Positions 1-9,295 of a stretch of DNA of 64,000 nucleotides are shown here, piece by piece (the first letter of the stretch is position 1; every line of letters starts with the position of its first letter). The notes under the pieces were generated by a model. That model searched no databases. It saw only the letters and a program-made list of their open reading frames with translations, and was not told the DNA's origin. This DNA is from Spirochaetales bacterium (GTDB lineage Bacteria > Spirochaetota > Spirochaetia > SZUA-6 > RPPD01): assembly GCA_016930675.1 (NCBI GenBank), contig JAFGGG010000035.1:1-64000 (forward strand), read 5' to 3'. The translations under genes and the position numbers were made by a program.

Positions 1-2
1 CT

Positions 3-65
3 GAGGTATATATTGGATTTTTGGATGATGATGGTCGTGTTTTACCTGTAGCGATAAAGCGATAA
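3..65 (+). CDS. 3' end of a CDS truncated by the window edge (…EVYIGFLDDDGRVLPVAIKR*)
   Basis: Open frame from the window edge to TAA at 63-65; too short to identify. Confidence 0.4.
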   Translation, partial: EVYIGFLDDDGRVLPVAIKR

Positions 66-82
66 AAAAAAACGATAAAGTG

Positions 83-111
83 TTGATTTTTACCGAGAAG
101 TAGTATATATT
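83..111 (+). promoter_or_regulatory. Candidate sigma70-type promoter TTGATT-N17-TATATT upstream of the first anchor-D lipoprotein gene
   Basis: Hexamers at 83-88 and 106-111, 17-nt spacer; same arrangement repeated at 2543-2571. Confidence 0.5.
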
Positions 112-146
112 TATAATAGAGATCAAGATGAATAAGGAGGTATAAT

Positions 147-2417
147 ATGGAACTTATTCAATCATCAATAACGAAAAATGTAAAAAGAATTAATTTCTTT
201 GTGATTATATGCCTTTCATTCAGCGCTATCTTCCTGGGCTGTTCCGCCGGCGGCGGAGGCGGCACGGGCGGCGGCGGTGAAGCCCCGGAAATGGATGTGA
301 CATGGGACGGAACCGACGTGGACGACGGCGCGGTAAATTTCGATCTGGGCACGATTCAGATTGATCAAACCCTGGAGTACACATTCACCATCACCAACAG
401 CGGTAATCTTGACCTGAATCTAACAGGAAATCCGGATAAGATTGTATTGGCCGGCGCGGGCTTTTCCAAAGATGAGTCTGCTACCGCTGCGGTGCTGGCA
501 CAGTCTGCCTCCACCACCTTTGAGGTCGAACTTGACGCCACCGGATCTGTTGTGGACGATGTGTACACAGCCGATATTTCTATTGATAACGATGACGGTG
601 ACGAGAATCCGTATGATTTTTCCGTTCAGGTGACGGTTGTGGCCCAGGCCCCGGAAATCAATGTAAAGCAGGATGGGGATGATATCATCAGCGGTTCGGC
701 GTTTGATTTTGAGGACGTGCAGATAGGCGCCTCTCCCGCGGTAACCTTTACCATAGAAAACCTGGGTATGGTGGATCTGAATCTGGACGGCGTACCTGAT
801 CTGGTAAGCTTTGTAGGCGACGCGCAGTTTACCGTGACCGCAGATCCCTTAACTCCTGTGGTGTCGGGCGGCTCAACCACTTTTGAGATTACCTATACTC
901 CTACCGCGGAAGAGATCAATACCGCCACCATATCAATCGCTAATGATGATAGTGATGAAGATCCCTACACCATTACACTCGCAGGTACGGGTGTGGTAGC
1001 GGAACCTGAAATAAATATTCAAGAGGGCGGCGCGGACATTCCCAACGGCACCGTCAACTACGATCTGGGGAACACCTTCGTCGGCACGCCTCTGGATGTC
1101 ACCTTTACTATTGAAAACGAGGGCTATGCCGATCTGAATTTGAGCGGCGCGCCCATTGTAGTCATTTCTGACGACGCGGACGGCGTGTTCTCGCTTGATA
1201 CCGATGCCGCGACCCCGGTAGCCGGTCCGGGTTCAACAACCTTTATTATTACCTATGACCCGGCAGCCGAAGTGACAAGCACGGCGACCATCACGGTTGA
1301 AAGCGACGATACGGATGAAGCAACCTATTCATTCTCGATTCAGGCAGCAGGCGTGATCCCCCTGCCAGAAATTAACGTGCAGGAGGGCGGAGTCGATGTG
1401 CCCGACGGAACAGTAGATTACGATGTGGGCGAAACAAGAAACGATACCCCCATGAACATCACCTTTACCATTCAGAATACCGGGGATGATGTACTCAACC
1501 TGACGGCAGGCCCGCCCCGGGTAACTGTTTCAGGCGATGCCGAGTTCGCACTCGATACCGACGCCGCGGCCTCGGTTGCGGCCCACGGATCAACGACCTT
1601 CATCATTGCCTTCGATCCGGCCGGTGTGGACGGCACCTACAACGCCTCCATCTCGATCGATCATGACGATACCACGGACGACGAGAATCCCTACAACTTC
1701 AGCATCGCGGCTACCGCGGCCACTCCGGGCATCTATGTGGAAGAAAACAGCGTGGAAGTGACACAGGCTTCGACCGTTGACTACGGCACCACGACTCCGG
1801 GCACCCCGGTGGTTAAGACCTACACCGTCACCAATGACGGCAATAATGATCTTACTATCACCAGTATCGTGCTGACCGGAACGGGCAGCGCGGAATACAC
1901 TCTGGACACCACAGGTGTGGTATCTCCTATCGCCCCCACCGCCAGCGGAACCTTTACCCTTACCTTTGACGCTAATTCCGGCGGAACTTATGCAGGCATC
2001 ATCACCATCACCAACGACGATCCGGTTGACGCAAGCTACGTGTTCAATACCACTGCCGCATGCACAGGTCCTGAAATCCAGCTGGTACGCACAACCGGGA
2101 CAGGCAGTCCGAAAATCGAAGTGATTGCTGCACAGGACAACTGGAACAACCAGGTAAGTACCATCACCTTTCAAATCGACAACCTGGGCAATACCGATCT
2201 GAACGTATCCAATATTACGATTACCAACGACGGCGACGGTGCCTTCGCGCTCGAAGTTCTTGTCTATCCCATTGTCATCTCGGCTTCAGGCAGCACTACG
2301 TTTGATATCGAGTTTACCCCCGGAGACACCGACTTCCACAATTGTACGCTCACGGTATACAGCGACGACTATGATGAAGCAACGTTTACGGTGCCTTTAC
2401 GTGCCAGAATACAGTAA
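147..2417 (+). CDS. Choice-of-anchor D domain-containing lipoprotein, several ~100-aa Ig-like repeats
   Basis: Lipobox-like FLGC followed by Gly-rich tract; repeated 'PEINV…G…DFG…V…FTIxNxGxxDLNL…STTFxITYxP…ATISIxNDDxDExPYxF' units; RBS AAGGAGG. Confidence 0.85.
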   Translation: MELIQSSITKNVKRINFFVIICLSFSAIFLGCSAGGGGGTGGGGEAPEMDVTWDGTDVDDGAVNFDLGTIQIDQTLEYTFTITNSGNLDLNLTGNPDKIVLAGAGFSKDESATAAVLAQSASTTFEVELDATGSVVDDVYTADISIDNDDGDENPYDFSVQVTVVAQAPEINVKQDGDDIISGSAFDFEDVQIGASPAVTFTIENLGMVDLNLDGVPDLVSFVGDAQFTVTADPLTPVVSGGSTTFEITYTPTAEEINTATISIANDDSDEDPYTITLAGTGVVAEPEINIQEGGADIPNGTVNYDLGNTFVGTPLDVTFTIENEGYADLNLSGAPIVVISDDADGVFSLDTDAATPVAGPGSTTFIITYDPAAEVTSTATITVESDDTDEATYSFSIQAAGVIPLPEINVQEGGVDVPDGTVDYDVGETRNDTPMNITFTIQNTGDDVLNLTAGPPRVTVSGDAEFALDTDAAASVAAHGSTTFIIAFDPAGVDGTYNASISIDHDDTTDDENPYNFSIAATAATPGIYVEENSVEVTQASTVDYGTTTPGTPVVKTYTVTNDGNNDLTITSIVLTGTGSAEYTLDTTGVVSPIAPTASGTFTLTFDANSGGTYAGIITITNDDPVDASYVFNTTAACTGPEIQLVRTTGTGSPKIEVIAAQDNWNNQVSTITFQIDNLGNTDLNVSNITITNDGDGAFALEVLVYPIVISASGSTTFDIEFTPGDTDFHNCTLTVYSDDYDEATFTVPLRARIQ

Positions 2418-2447
2418 CAGCTAAAGCTGCTTCTATATCCTTTTACA

Positions 2448-2484
2448 GGCTGCCCTGCTTTTAGAGCGGGGCAGCCTTTTTTAT
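2448..2484 (+). terminator. Rho-independent terminator
   Basis: GGCTGCCC … GGGCAGCC stem followed by T6. Confidence 0.85.
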
Positions 2485-2542
2485 GCTTTCAATTATAATA
2501 AACAGGAAAAACGTAAATACGATAAAAAAATACGAAAAAGTG

Positions 2543-2571
2543 TTGAATTTCGCCAATAATTAGTATATATT
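2543..2571 (+). promoter_or_regulatory. Candidate sigma70-type promoter TTGAAT-N17-TATATT (duplicate of 83-111)
   Basis: Hexamers at 2543-2548 and 2566-2571; flanks nearly identical to upstream of the 147 gene. Confidence 0.5.
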
Positions 2572-2606
2572 TATAGTAGAGACTACAATGAATAAGGAGG
2601 TGTACT

Positions 2607-5330
2607 ATGGAACTTATTCAATCACCAATAATGAAAAAGGTAAAAAGAATTAATGCTTTTATGATTATATGTCTTGTAATAGGCGCTCTTTTCTTCGGCT
2701 GCTCTGCCGGCGGCGGCGGAGGAGGAGGCGGCGGCGGAGACGCCCCTGAGATGGATGTGACGCTGGACGGCGCCGCTGTCCCCGACGAAGCGGTTGCTTA
2801 TGATATAGGAACCATTCAATGGTCGGGCGCGGAGACGCTTGTTGTCAATTTTACCATCGCCAACAGTGGCAATCTCGACCTCAATCTGACCGGCAATCCC
2901 GATAAAATCGAACTTACGGGCGATGCCGAGTTTACCAAGGATGAGTCGGGTACGGGCGCTGTTTTGGCCGCAAGTACGTCGACCACGTTCGAGATAACCT
3001 TTACGCCTGTGGCCGAAGGACAGTGTTCGGCTGATATATCCATTGCCAATGACGACAATGATGAAAATCCCTATAATTTTTCTATTATAGCAGAGGCGAT
3101 CGCTCCTGCTTCGGAAATCAACGTGAAACAGGATGCCGCAGATATTCTGAGCGGAACGTTGTATGATTTTGGAAATGTACAGGTAGGCGATTCTTCAACA
3201 GTGACCTTCATCATTGAAGACCTTGGCTTGTTGGATCTGAACCTGACAGGCGGACCTCCTCTGGTCGAGCTTACGGGAGACGCGCAGTTCACGCTGGAAA
3301 GCGACGCCTCAACACCTGTGGCCAGTATGGGTTCGACTACATTCGACATTAAATATTCTCCTGATGCCGAAGCAACCCATACGGCAACCGTATCGATTGC
3401 CAATGACGACGCGGATGAAAATCCTTATACCTTTACCATTTCCGGTGACGGAGTAGTACCCGCTCCGGAGATGAACGTAAAGCAGGATGCAACCGATATT
3501 GAAAGCGGTACGGGCAGTCATGATTTCGGCACAGTGCTTGTGGGTTCACCTGAAAACGTGGCCTTTACCATAGAAAACAGCGGTATGCTGGAACTGAACC
3601 TGATCGGAGGTCCTCCGGTGATCGAACTTACAGGCGACGCCGAGTTTACCCTCGATACCGACGCCTCCACCCCGGTGGCCGCTTCGGGTTCGACAACTTT
3701 CATTATTACCTATACACCGACCGGTGCGGTTGACAATTCGGCGACCGTTTCAATTGCCAACGACGACAGTGATGAAAATCCCTATACCTTTACCATTACC
3801 GGTCACGGCCAGTCGCTCGCCCCGAACATTAATGGAATCAGCTCCGGTTCGTATAATACGGATCAGGCCTTTACCCTTTCGGGTATTGATGTTGGCTCCA
3901 CAGGCTACTATTCACTCAATAACGGCGCAGACTGGATAGAATATACTGCCGAAGTGACTCTCTCGGCTGAAGGCGATTACCAGGTTGTGGCCAAGCAGAT
4001 TGACGCCTTACTGCAGGAATCGGATGTTTCGAGTCCGAGTATTGACGTGACCATCGATAAGACCGATCCCGATCCTCCTGCCGGACTGGATCTGGCCGCG
4101 GCCGATGACACGGGAGATTCTGATACCGATAATATTACCAAGAATGCTGCCGGTCTTACCATTTCCGGTACCGCGGAAGCGGACGTGGATATCGATCTTT
4201 CCAGTGATGTGGACGGTCCTGTAGGCAGCACCACTGCCGACGGCAGCGGAGACTGGTCTGTGGATATCAGCCTTAGTGAGGACGTGCACAGTATTACCGC
4301 TGTGGCAACCGACGCGGCGAACAACAGCTCTGGCGACTCAGTAGCGCTAGGAATAACCGTGGATACTACTCCGCCTTCAACTCCCGGCAGACCTGATCTG
4401 GCTGCTGCCGATGACTCAAATATCAATAATGATGACATAACTTATAACTATCAGGATCTGACCTTCACAGGTACTGCGGATGCTGGTATTGAGGTTGTTT
4501 TAAGCAGTGATATTGAGGGGGATCTGGACACTGTTAACGCCGACGGCGGCGGAAACTATACGTTTGATCCTATCGATCTGGTGAACAACAACACCACCCA
4601 CAGCATTACTGCCAAAGTAGTGGATATAGCCGGTAATGAAGCCTCTTCATTAGCACTTTCACTTACCTTGGACACGATTGCACCATCATTCCGTGACGAT
4701 AAGTTTGGTTTAACCGACCTGGTTGTGGTAGTGGACGCCAGTGTTGCAAGCAACTTTACCACTGAAAGCAATATAACCTCAACATGGAACAGCGGAACCA
4801 AACAGGTAGAGCTTAAGGATGTGGCCGGAAATACAGATACGCGAGACAATGTATACCAGGGCGCGGAAGCCGACGGCTTACGCACAGCGGTTGAAGATGA
4901 TGTTGTAAACGGTGATGTGGTCTACATGATGGCCGGACAGTATGATATTGCCTCCGAGCTTAACGTAGGCGTGAACATGACGATCAAAGGTGAGGGAAGC
5001 TCATCCTTTATCAACCAGCAGACGGCAAGCGGTGAAGCAGTCATATATCTGGCTGTAAACGGCTTGACAGTGTATATTGAAGGTCTGAAGCTGGATTGCC
5101 TGGACTGGAATATCATAAGAGCGGGATTCAACACTGTTGATCTGTACGTGAAGAATATCACCAAAGGTCCGGTGACGGCTCAATACTTGGTAACGATTAT
5201 TGGAAACGCGTACTATTGGGTCTCGGGCTCCGGATATGTTGCTGCTCAAAACGGCGTAGATGGCTGGGAATTTGCTTTGATATGGTGGAGATTCATGGGT
5301 GCGAACGATACCACCTGCTGGACGGAATAA
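2607..5330 (+). CDS. Paralogous choice-of-anchor D lipoprotein with C-terminal bacterial Ig-like repeats and a distinct C-terminal domain
   Basis: N-terminus near-identical to the 147 gene (MELIQSPIMKKVKRIN…GCSAGGGG); anchor-D repeats then 'DKTDPDPPAGLDLAAADDTG…' Ig-like repeats. Confidence 0.85.
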   Translation: MELIQSPIMKKVKRINAFMIICLVIGALFFGCSAGGGGGGGGGGDAPEMDVTLDGAAVPDEAVAYDIGTIQWSGAETLVVNFTIANSGNLDLNLTGNPDKIELTGDAEFTKDESGTGAVLAASTSTTFEITFTPVAEGQCSADISIANDDNDENPYNFSIIAEAIAPASEINVKQDAADILSGTLYDFGNVQVGDSSTVTFIIEDLGLLDLNLTGGPPLVELTGDAQFTLESDASTPVASMGSTTFDIKYSPDAEATHTATVSIANDDADENPYTFTISGDGVVPAPEMNVKQDATDIESGTGSHDFGTVLVGSPENVAFTIENSGMLELNLIGGPPVIELTGDAEFTLDTDASTPVAASGSTTFIITYTPTGAVDNSATVSIANDDSDENPYTFTITGHGQSLAPNINGISSGSYNTDQAFTLSGIDVGSTGYYSLNNGADWIEYTAEVTLSAEGDYQVVAKQIDALLQESDVSSPSIDVTIDKTDPDPPAGLDLAAADDTGDSDTDNITKNAAGLTISGTAEADVDIDLSSDVDGPVGSTTADGSGDWSVDISLSEDVHSITAVATDAANNSSGDSVALGITVDTTPPSTPGRPDLAAADDSNINNDDITYNYQDLTFTGTADAGIEVVLSSDIEGDLDTVNADGGGNYTFDPIDLVNNNTTHSITAKVVDIAGNEASSLALSLTLDTIAPSFRDDKFGLTDLVVVVDASVASNFTTESNITSTWNSGTKQVELKDVAGNTDTRDNVYQGAEADGLRTAVEDDVVNGDVVYMMAGQYDIASELNVGVNMTIKGEGSSSFINQQTASGEAVIYLAVNGLTVYIEGLKLDCLDWNIIRAGFNTVDLYVKNITKGPVTAQYLVTIIGNAYYWVSGSGYVAAQNGVDGWEFALIWWRFMGANDTTCWTE

Positions 5331-5358
5331 TCCAAGCTGCTTCTGGTTTTTATATGCA

Positions 5359-5393
5359 GGCTGCCCTGTTTTTAGAGCGGGGCAGCCTTTTTT
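5359..5393 (+). terminator. Rho-independent terminator (duplicate of 2448-2484)
   Basis: GGCTGCCC … GGGCAGCC stem and T6. Confidence 0.85.
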
Positions 5394-5470
5394 ATTCTCA
5401 GGCTTGCAGTAAAATATTAATTTCACTACTATCCCTAAAAAATTAAGATATCGGTTGAAAGGAGTTAATT

Positions 5471-5671
5471 ATGTTAACGTTAAAAAAAGCTGAAGTAAAA
5501 GACGCTGAGACAGTTACCCGCATCAAAATAGCGGCTTTTAATAAAGATTCGAGGGAGTTCTGCACGGGAACAGCCGGCAGGCCTCTGGGCTATGATTCTG
5601 TTGAATGCACTATAGAGGGAATAACTCCAAATATCTATTACCTGATATATCTGGATGAAAAAACAAAGTAA
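5471..5671 (+). pseudogene. N-terminal fragment of a GNAT-type N-acetyltransferase
   Basis: 66-aa ORF MLTLKKAEVKDAETVTRIKIAAFNKDSREF…YYLIYLDEKTK matches the start of a GNAT fold but lacks the acetyl-CoA-binding region. Confidence 0.55.
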
Positions 5672-5687
5672 GGATATTATTTTCTGT

Positions 5688-7067
5688 CTACTCTATATCA
5701 AACGTTACTTGTTTGATCTGTGGCTCCAACTCCAGAAACTTGTCTACCAAAAAGGGCTCGAAATACGCGCCCTTTTCTTTGGTCATTATTTTTATGGCCT
5801 CCTCGTGTGTGTTTGTGTCGCGGTAGGGGCGTTCGCTCATGATGGCGTCGTAGGTGATGCAGATGGCGGTGATGCGCGCGCTTAAAGCGATCATGCTGCC
5901 CGACAGTCCGTAGGGATAGCCCGAGCCGTCCCATTTTTCATGGTGCTGCAGGGCGATCTCCTTGCCGATGGGATTGGGGTAAGCGCTTAAAATATAGGCG
6001 CCGTTGACGGTATGCTCCTTAACCAGCTGCCATTCCCACTCTTCCAGTTTGTTTTTCTTGTTCAGGATGTCGTCGGGTATGCCAATCTTGCCGATATCGT
6101 GCATGGGAGCGAAAAATATCAGATCCTGGATATACTTTTCAGTGATTTCCGGATATTCAGGGATTTGCATAAGCGCGCGGCAGAGGATTTCGATATACTT
6201 ACGGATGCGCTTTATTTTGGTAAGAGAGTTTTTTTCCTTTAACAGGGAAATTTCCGCCAGTTTGGCAAAAATATTGTCGATGGCGTACTTGTTGTCCTGA
6301 TTGATATTAACGAACACACCGGCGTAGCCCTGGGGCATCTCCATATCCTTGCGCGATTTATAGGATTTGTATATGGGAATGAGAACGATATTGCGCAGCA
6401 GGGCGGGGGCCTGTTTTTCATCCGCATCCGCGAGTTCTCCCTGATCCGCACTCACGGGGATCAAGCCCTGGTCTTCATCCGTTACTGTTTCAGCCGGCGC
6501 GATTTCTGTTAGATGAGCGTCATTTTCGGACTGTGCTGCGTCTTTTATGGTTCGAGTATCAACCGGTTCCGCCGAAGGCGTGTCCTCATCAAGATACTCC
6601 AGCGCGGGCAGCTGCTCCGAGGCCGTCAACAGTTTGGAGCCGATAAGTCCCGTGTCGTTTCCGAATACCTTAATAAATTTATCGTTTAACCAGGTAATAT
6701 ACAGGTTTTTATCCAGCATCAAGGCGGGAGTGGACTCCATGTCCTGGGTTACGTTTACGTAGTTAAAGAGTGTTAATGACGACTCGATATTGACCAGGGT
6801 CTCGTGATTCTGTTCCTTCAGGAAGTTGATGATATTTTGTAAAGCGGGATCATGGCCCGCTGGCAGGCCTTTACCGGTTACCAGAAAGTCCAATGAGGTG
6901 TTGAGTGTCTGGGCCACCTTGAGCGCGTCGTCTATTTTGGGAAGAATATCCTTGGAAAACCATGAGTTGATCGTGCTTAATGCGATATCCGTCTGTTTGG
7001 AGAGCCAGGTGCGGCGTTTGCCCTTTTGTTTGAGGATCTGGTCTACCTTCTGCAAAAAGATATGCAT
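5688..7067 (-). CDS. XRE-type HTH domain fused to an HD-GYP phosphodiesterase domain
   Basis: N-term 'RRTWLSKQTDIALSTINSWFSKDILPKIDDALKVAQTLNTSLDFLVTG' (XRE HTH); C-term HDIGKIGIPD and HHEKWDGSGYPYGL (HD-GYP signature). Confidence 0.88.
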   Translation of the reverse strand: MHIFLQKVDQILKQKGKRRTWLSKQTDIALSTINSWFSKDILPKIDDALKVAQTLNTSLDFLVTGKGLPAGHDPALQNIINFLKEQNHETLVNIESSLTLFNYVNVTQDMESTPALMLDKNLYITWLNDKFIKVFGNDTGLIGSKLLTASEQLPALEYLDEDTPSAEPVDTRTIKDAAQSENDAHLTEIAPAETVTDEDQGLIPVSADQGELADADEKQAPALLRNIVLIPIYKSYKSRKDMEMPQGYAGVFVNINQDNKYAIDNIFAKLAEISLLKEKNSLTKIKRIRKYIEILCRALMQIPEYPEITEKYIQDLIFFAPMHDIGKIGIPDDILNKKNKLEEWEWQLVKEHTVNGAYILSAYPNPIGKEIALQHHEKWDGSGYPYGLSGSMIALSARITAICITYDAIMSERPYRDTNTHEEAIKIMTKEKGAYFEPFLVDKFLELEPQIKQVTFDIE

Positions 7068-7098
7068 AATTCCCTCCCATGCAAGTGTTTCTCACTTT

Positions 7099-7119
7099 TT
7101 AACACACAATCTGTGTTAA
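7099..7119. promoter_or_regulatory. Perfect 8-5-8 palindrome TTAACACA-CAATC-TGTGTTAA, candidate operator
   Basis: Read directly; 32 nt upstream of the XRE-HD-GYP start codon. Confidence 0.55.
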
Positions 7120-7263
7120 TACCATTACTCTATCTCTGCTTTAAATTTACGCTAGTTTAAGGTAATTTTCAACGAGATTTGAAAAAATAATGTCGATAAA
7201 GCGATTAAAAGCTCATTATACGCCTTAATTTGATCATAGATGAGCGATTTTCGGCGGAAAGGT

Positions 7264-7869
7264 TTATTGAATGATATACCCGATGCTCACTCCCAGCATG
7301 AACGTTAATTGATAGGATTCCAAGCCGGATGGCGGATCGTCGACCATATAGGGCATTAAATTGTAGGCAACAAGCAGGTGGGGGGAAATGATGATATTTC
7401 CGGTTTCAAAGTCCAGACCCACGCCGATAATGACATGGAGGTCTCTGAATCCCTCTTCCGTGGGCGGATTGGTGCCGATGTCGGGGATCTCGAAGTCTAT
7501 ACAGTATGTGTATTGCAATCCCGCGGCGGGCCAGATCTTAAAATCTCCCAGGTCGAAAGGGTATTTGCCGAGCAGAGAGAGGTTGAGAAAACTGATGACC
7601 GCGTCCGATAAGTCATGGGTGCCGGAATCATCCGTCTGTATACCGCCCAAAAAAAAGCTGAAAAACATGCTGAAGCGTACATACGTGGCGTCAACATATG
7701 AGCCGAATCCGCCGAAGTGGGTAAACGTGATAAAATCGCCGCCCGGTGAGTAGTCCAGGAACAGGGCTGAAAAATAGTTCAGATGCGCTCCGGTCGAGAT
7801 GGTTATTTCCTGGGCCTGTAAACATGCGGCTAATACGAACAGCATCAGGATGATGCAGTATTTTTTCAT
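7264..7869 (-). CDS. Outer-membrane beta-barrel-like protein
   Basis: Signal peptide MKKYCIILMLFVLAACLQAQ; alternating hydrophobic strands. Confidence 0.6.
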   Translation of the reverse strand: MKKYCIILMLFVLAACLQAQEITISTGAHLNYFSALFLDYSPGGDFITFTHFGGFGSYVDATYVRFSMFFSFFLGGIQTDDSGTHDLSDAVISFLNLSLLGKYPFDLGDFKIWPAAGLQYTYCIDFEIPDIGTNPPTEEGFRDLHVIIGVGLDFETGNIIISPHLLVAYNLMPYMVDDPPSGLESYQLTFMLGVSIGYIIQ

Positions 7870-7967
7870 ATCTCCTCCCCGTTTGGTTTAAATGTAGTTT
7901 TACCGCCTTTAAGAGATGTTTTAGTATTAATTATATGTCGTTTATGCAAAATAACAAGAAAATTATC

Positions 7968-7993
7968 AGGGCCGGCGCTTCTGCGCCGACCCT
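7968..7993. terminator. GC-rich hairpin downstream of the 8031-8993 gene, possible terminator
   Basis: AGGGCCGGCGC-TTCT-GCGCCGACCCT, 11-bp arms with one mismatch; weak T-tract. Confidence 0.4.
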
Positions 7994-8030
7994 GCAACCA
8001 TAAAAAAAGAAATCAGGCTTAGACCGTTAG

Positions 8031-8993
8031 TTAGAATTTGTATTTGGGTTTCCATTGAAAGCGAAGAGTAAATTCCCAATCCATTTCAGCGCCATTGGCT
8101 TCACTGAGGTTTTTAAGTGTGAGGAAAGGATAGATTACAAAGCCTTTCACAGCTTCAATTTCCGCTCCGAAGTCAATGTTCATTTCCACATCGCCCGTGT
8201 TGGCGGCCAGATCGTACAAGTACGCATTTACCACCGGTTTTAGTATGTCAATCGTATACTTCAGAGTCGCGTATGCGTTTATTATGCCGGCGGCTTCATC
8301 ATGCAGGTCTAAGGCGTCCGCGTCCAGGATCACTTCGAGGTCTGCAATACCAAAAATCACATACACATTAGCCCCGATTCCCATATCATCGTCGCTTGCG
8401 TACGGTGTCACAAATTGCGCGTTCACTCCCGCCTTCAGGCTTATGTCTCCCAGGTCCGGAGTAATGATCAACCCGGGCATTATCAATAATGATTGTTTGT
8501 CCACGTCGTCATTGCCGCCCACCTGCAGGGCGAACGTGCCGATGTCGAAGTCATAAGCGGCTTCGATACAGTCTGTTTTCTTATCATAAAGATCGAGTGA
8601 TTCCGGAGTAAAGACCTGGTACATTTTACCCGCGGACAAGGTCAGGTTTTCAATAACTTCCCAGCTGATGTAGGCGAGCCTGATGTTGATGGTGCGCAGT
8701 GTTTCGGTGGTATCGGTTCCGCCGGTGTCATTGTCGGTGAACGTCTGCTTTTCGAAAAGCTCCACTTCCAATACCGATTTCAGTACCTCGCTCATCCGGT
8801 ACTCCCAGCCCAACCGCGATCTGGCGACATTAAAGCCGTCCAGTGCGTTGAAAGTGTCATCTTCGGACATGGCTTTGGTATAATCAAAGTCCAGTCTGAA
8901 ATAACCGTACAGGGTCGATTGAGGCTCGGATTCTTGAGCAAAAAGGGCAGCAGTCATACATGCGGCCATTACAATTAGTAAAAATTTCTTCAT
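8031..8993 (-). CDS. Porin-like outer-membrane beta-barrel protein
   Basis: Signal peptide MKKFLLIVMAACMTAALFAQ; beta-barrel-like pattern ending in aromatic residue (KPKYKF). Confidence 0.65.
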   Translation of the reverse strand: MKKFLLIVMAACMTAALFAQESEPQSTLYGYFRLDFDYTKAMSEDDTFNALDGFNVARSRLGWEYRMSEVLKSVLEVELFEKQTFTDNDTGGTDTTETLRTINIRLAYISWEVIENLTLSAGKMYQVFTPESLDLYDKKTDCIEAAYDFDIGTFALQVGGNDDVDKQSLLIMPGLIITPDLGDISLKAGVNAQFVTPYASDDDMGIGANVYVIFGIADLEVILDADALDLHDEAAGIINAYATLKYTIDILKPVVNAYLYDLAANTGDVEMNIDFGAEIEAVKGFVIYPFLTLKNLSEANGAEMDWEFTLRFQWKPKYKF

Positions 8994-9295
8994 GTATATC
9001 TCCTTTTGTTGTTGTGTATCCGCCGACAGCGGATATTAATTTCAGTAAAACATAGAGAGAAAGTATTAATGAATTATGTTGTAGACATTAATAAATAATT
9101 AATATCTACTAAATCGATAGAATATATAGTTAATAAAGTTTTGTCAAACGGATTTTTATTTTGGGAGTGCCAGTGATGGCTGCTTATAAACTCAAATTAG
9201 ATAACCGGCCCGGGCCATGTAAGAAAACCAGAGTGATTTTGTTATTGCGTTTATATCGATTAACCTGTACTATACTTCAAAAAAAGGAGGAGCAC

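Noticed and set aside
1590-2174. 194-aa minus-strand ORF
   Set aside because: Antisense to the anchor-D repeats; no domain signature.
5655-5885. 76-aa plus-strand ORF
   Set aside because: Overlaps and is antisense to the HD-GYP coding end; Val/Ala-rich shadow.
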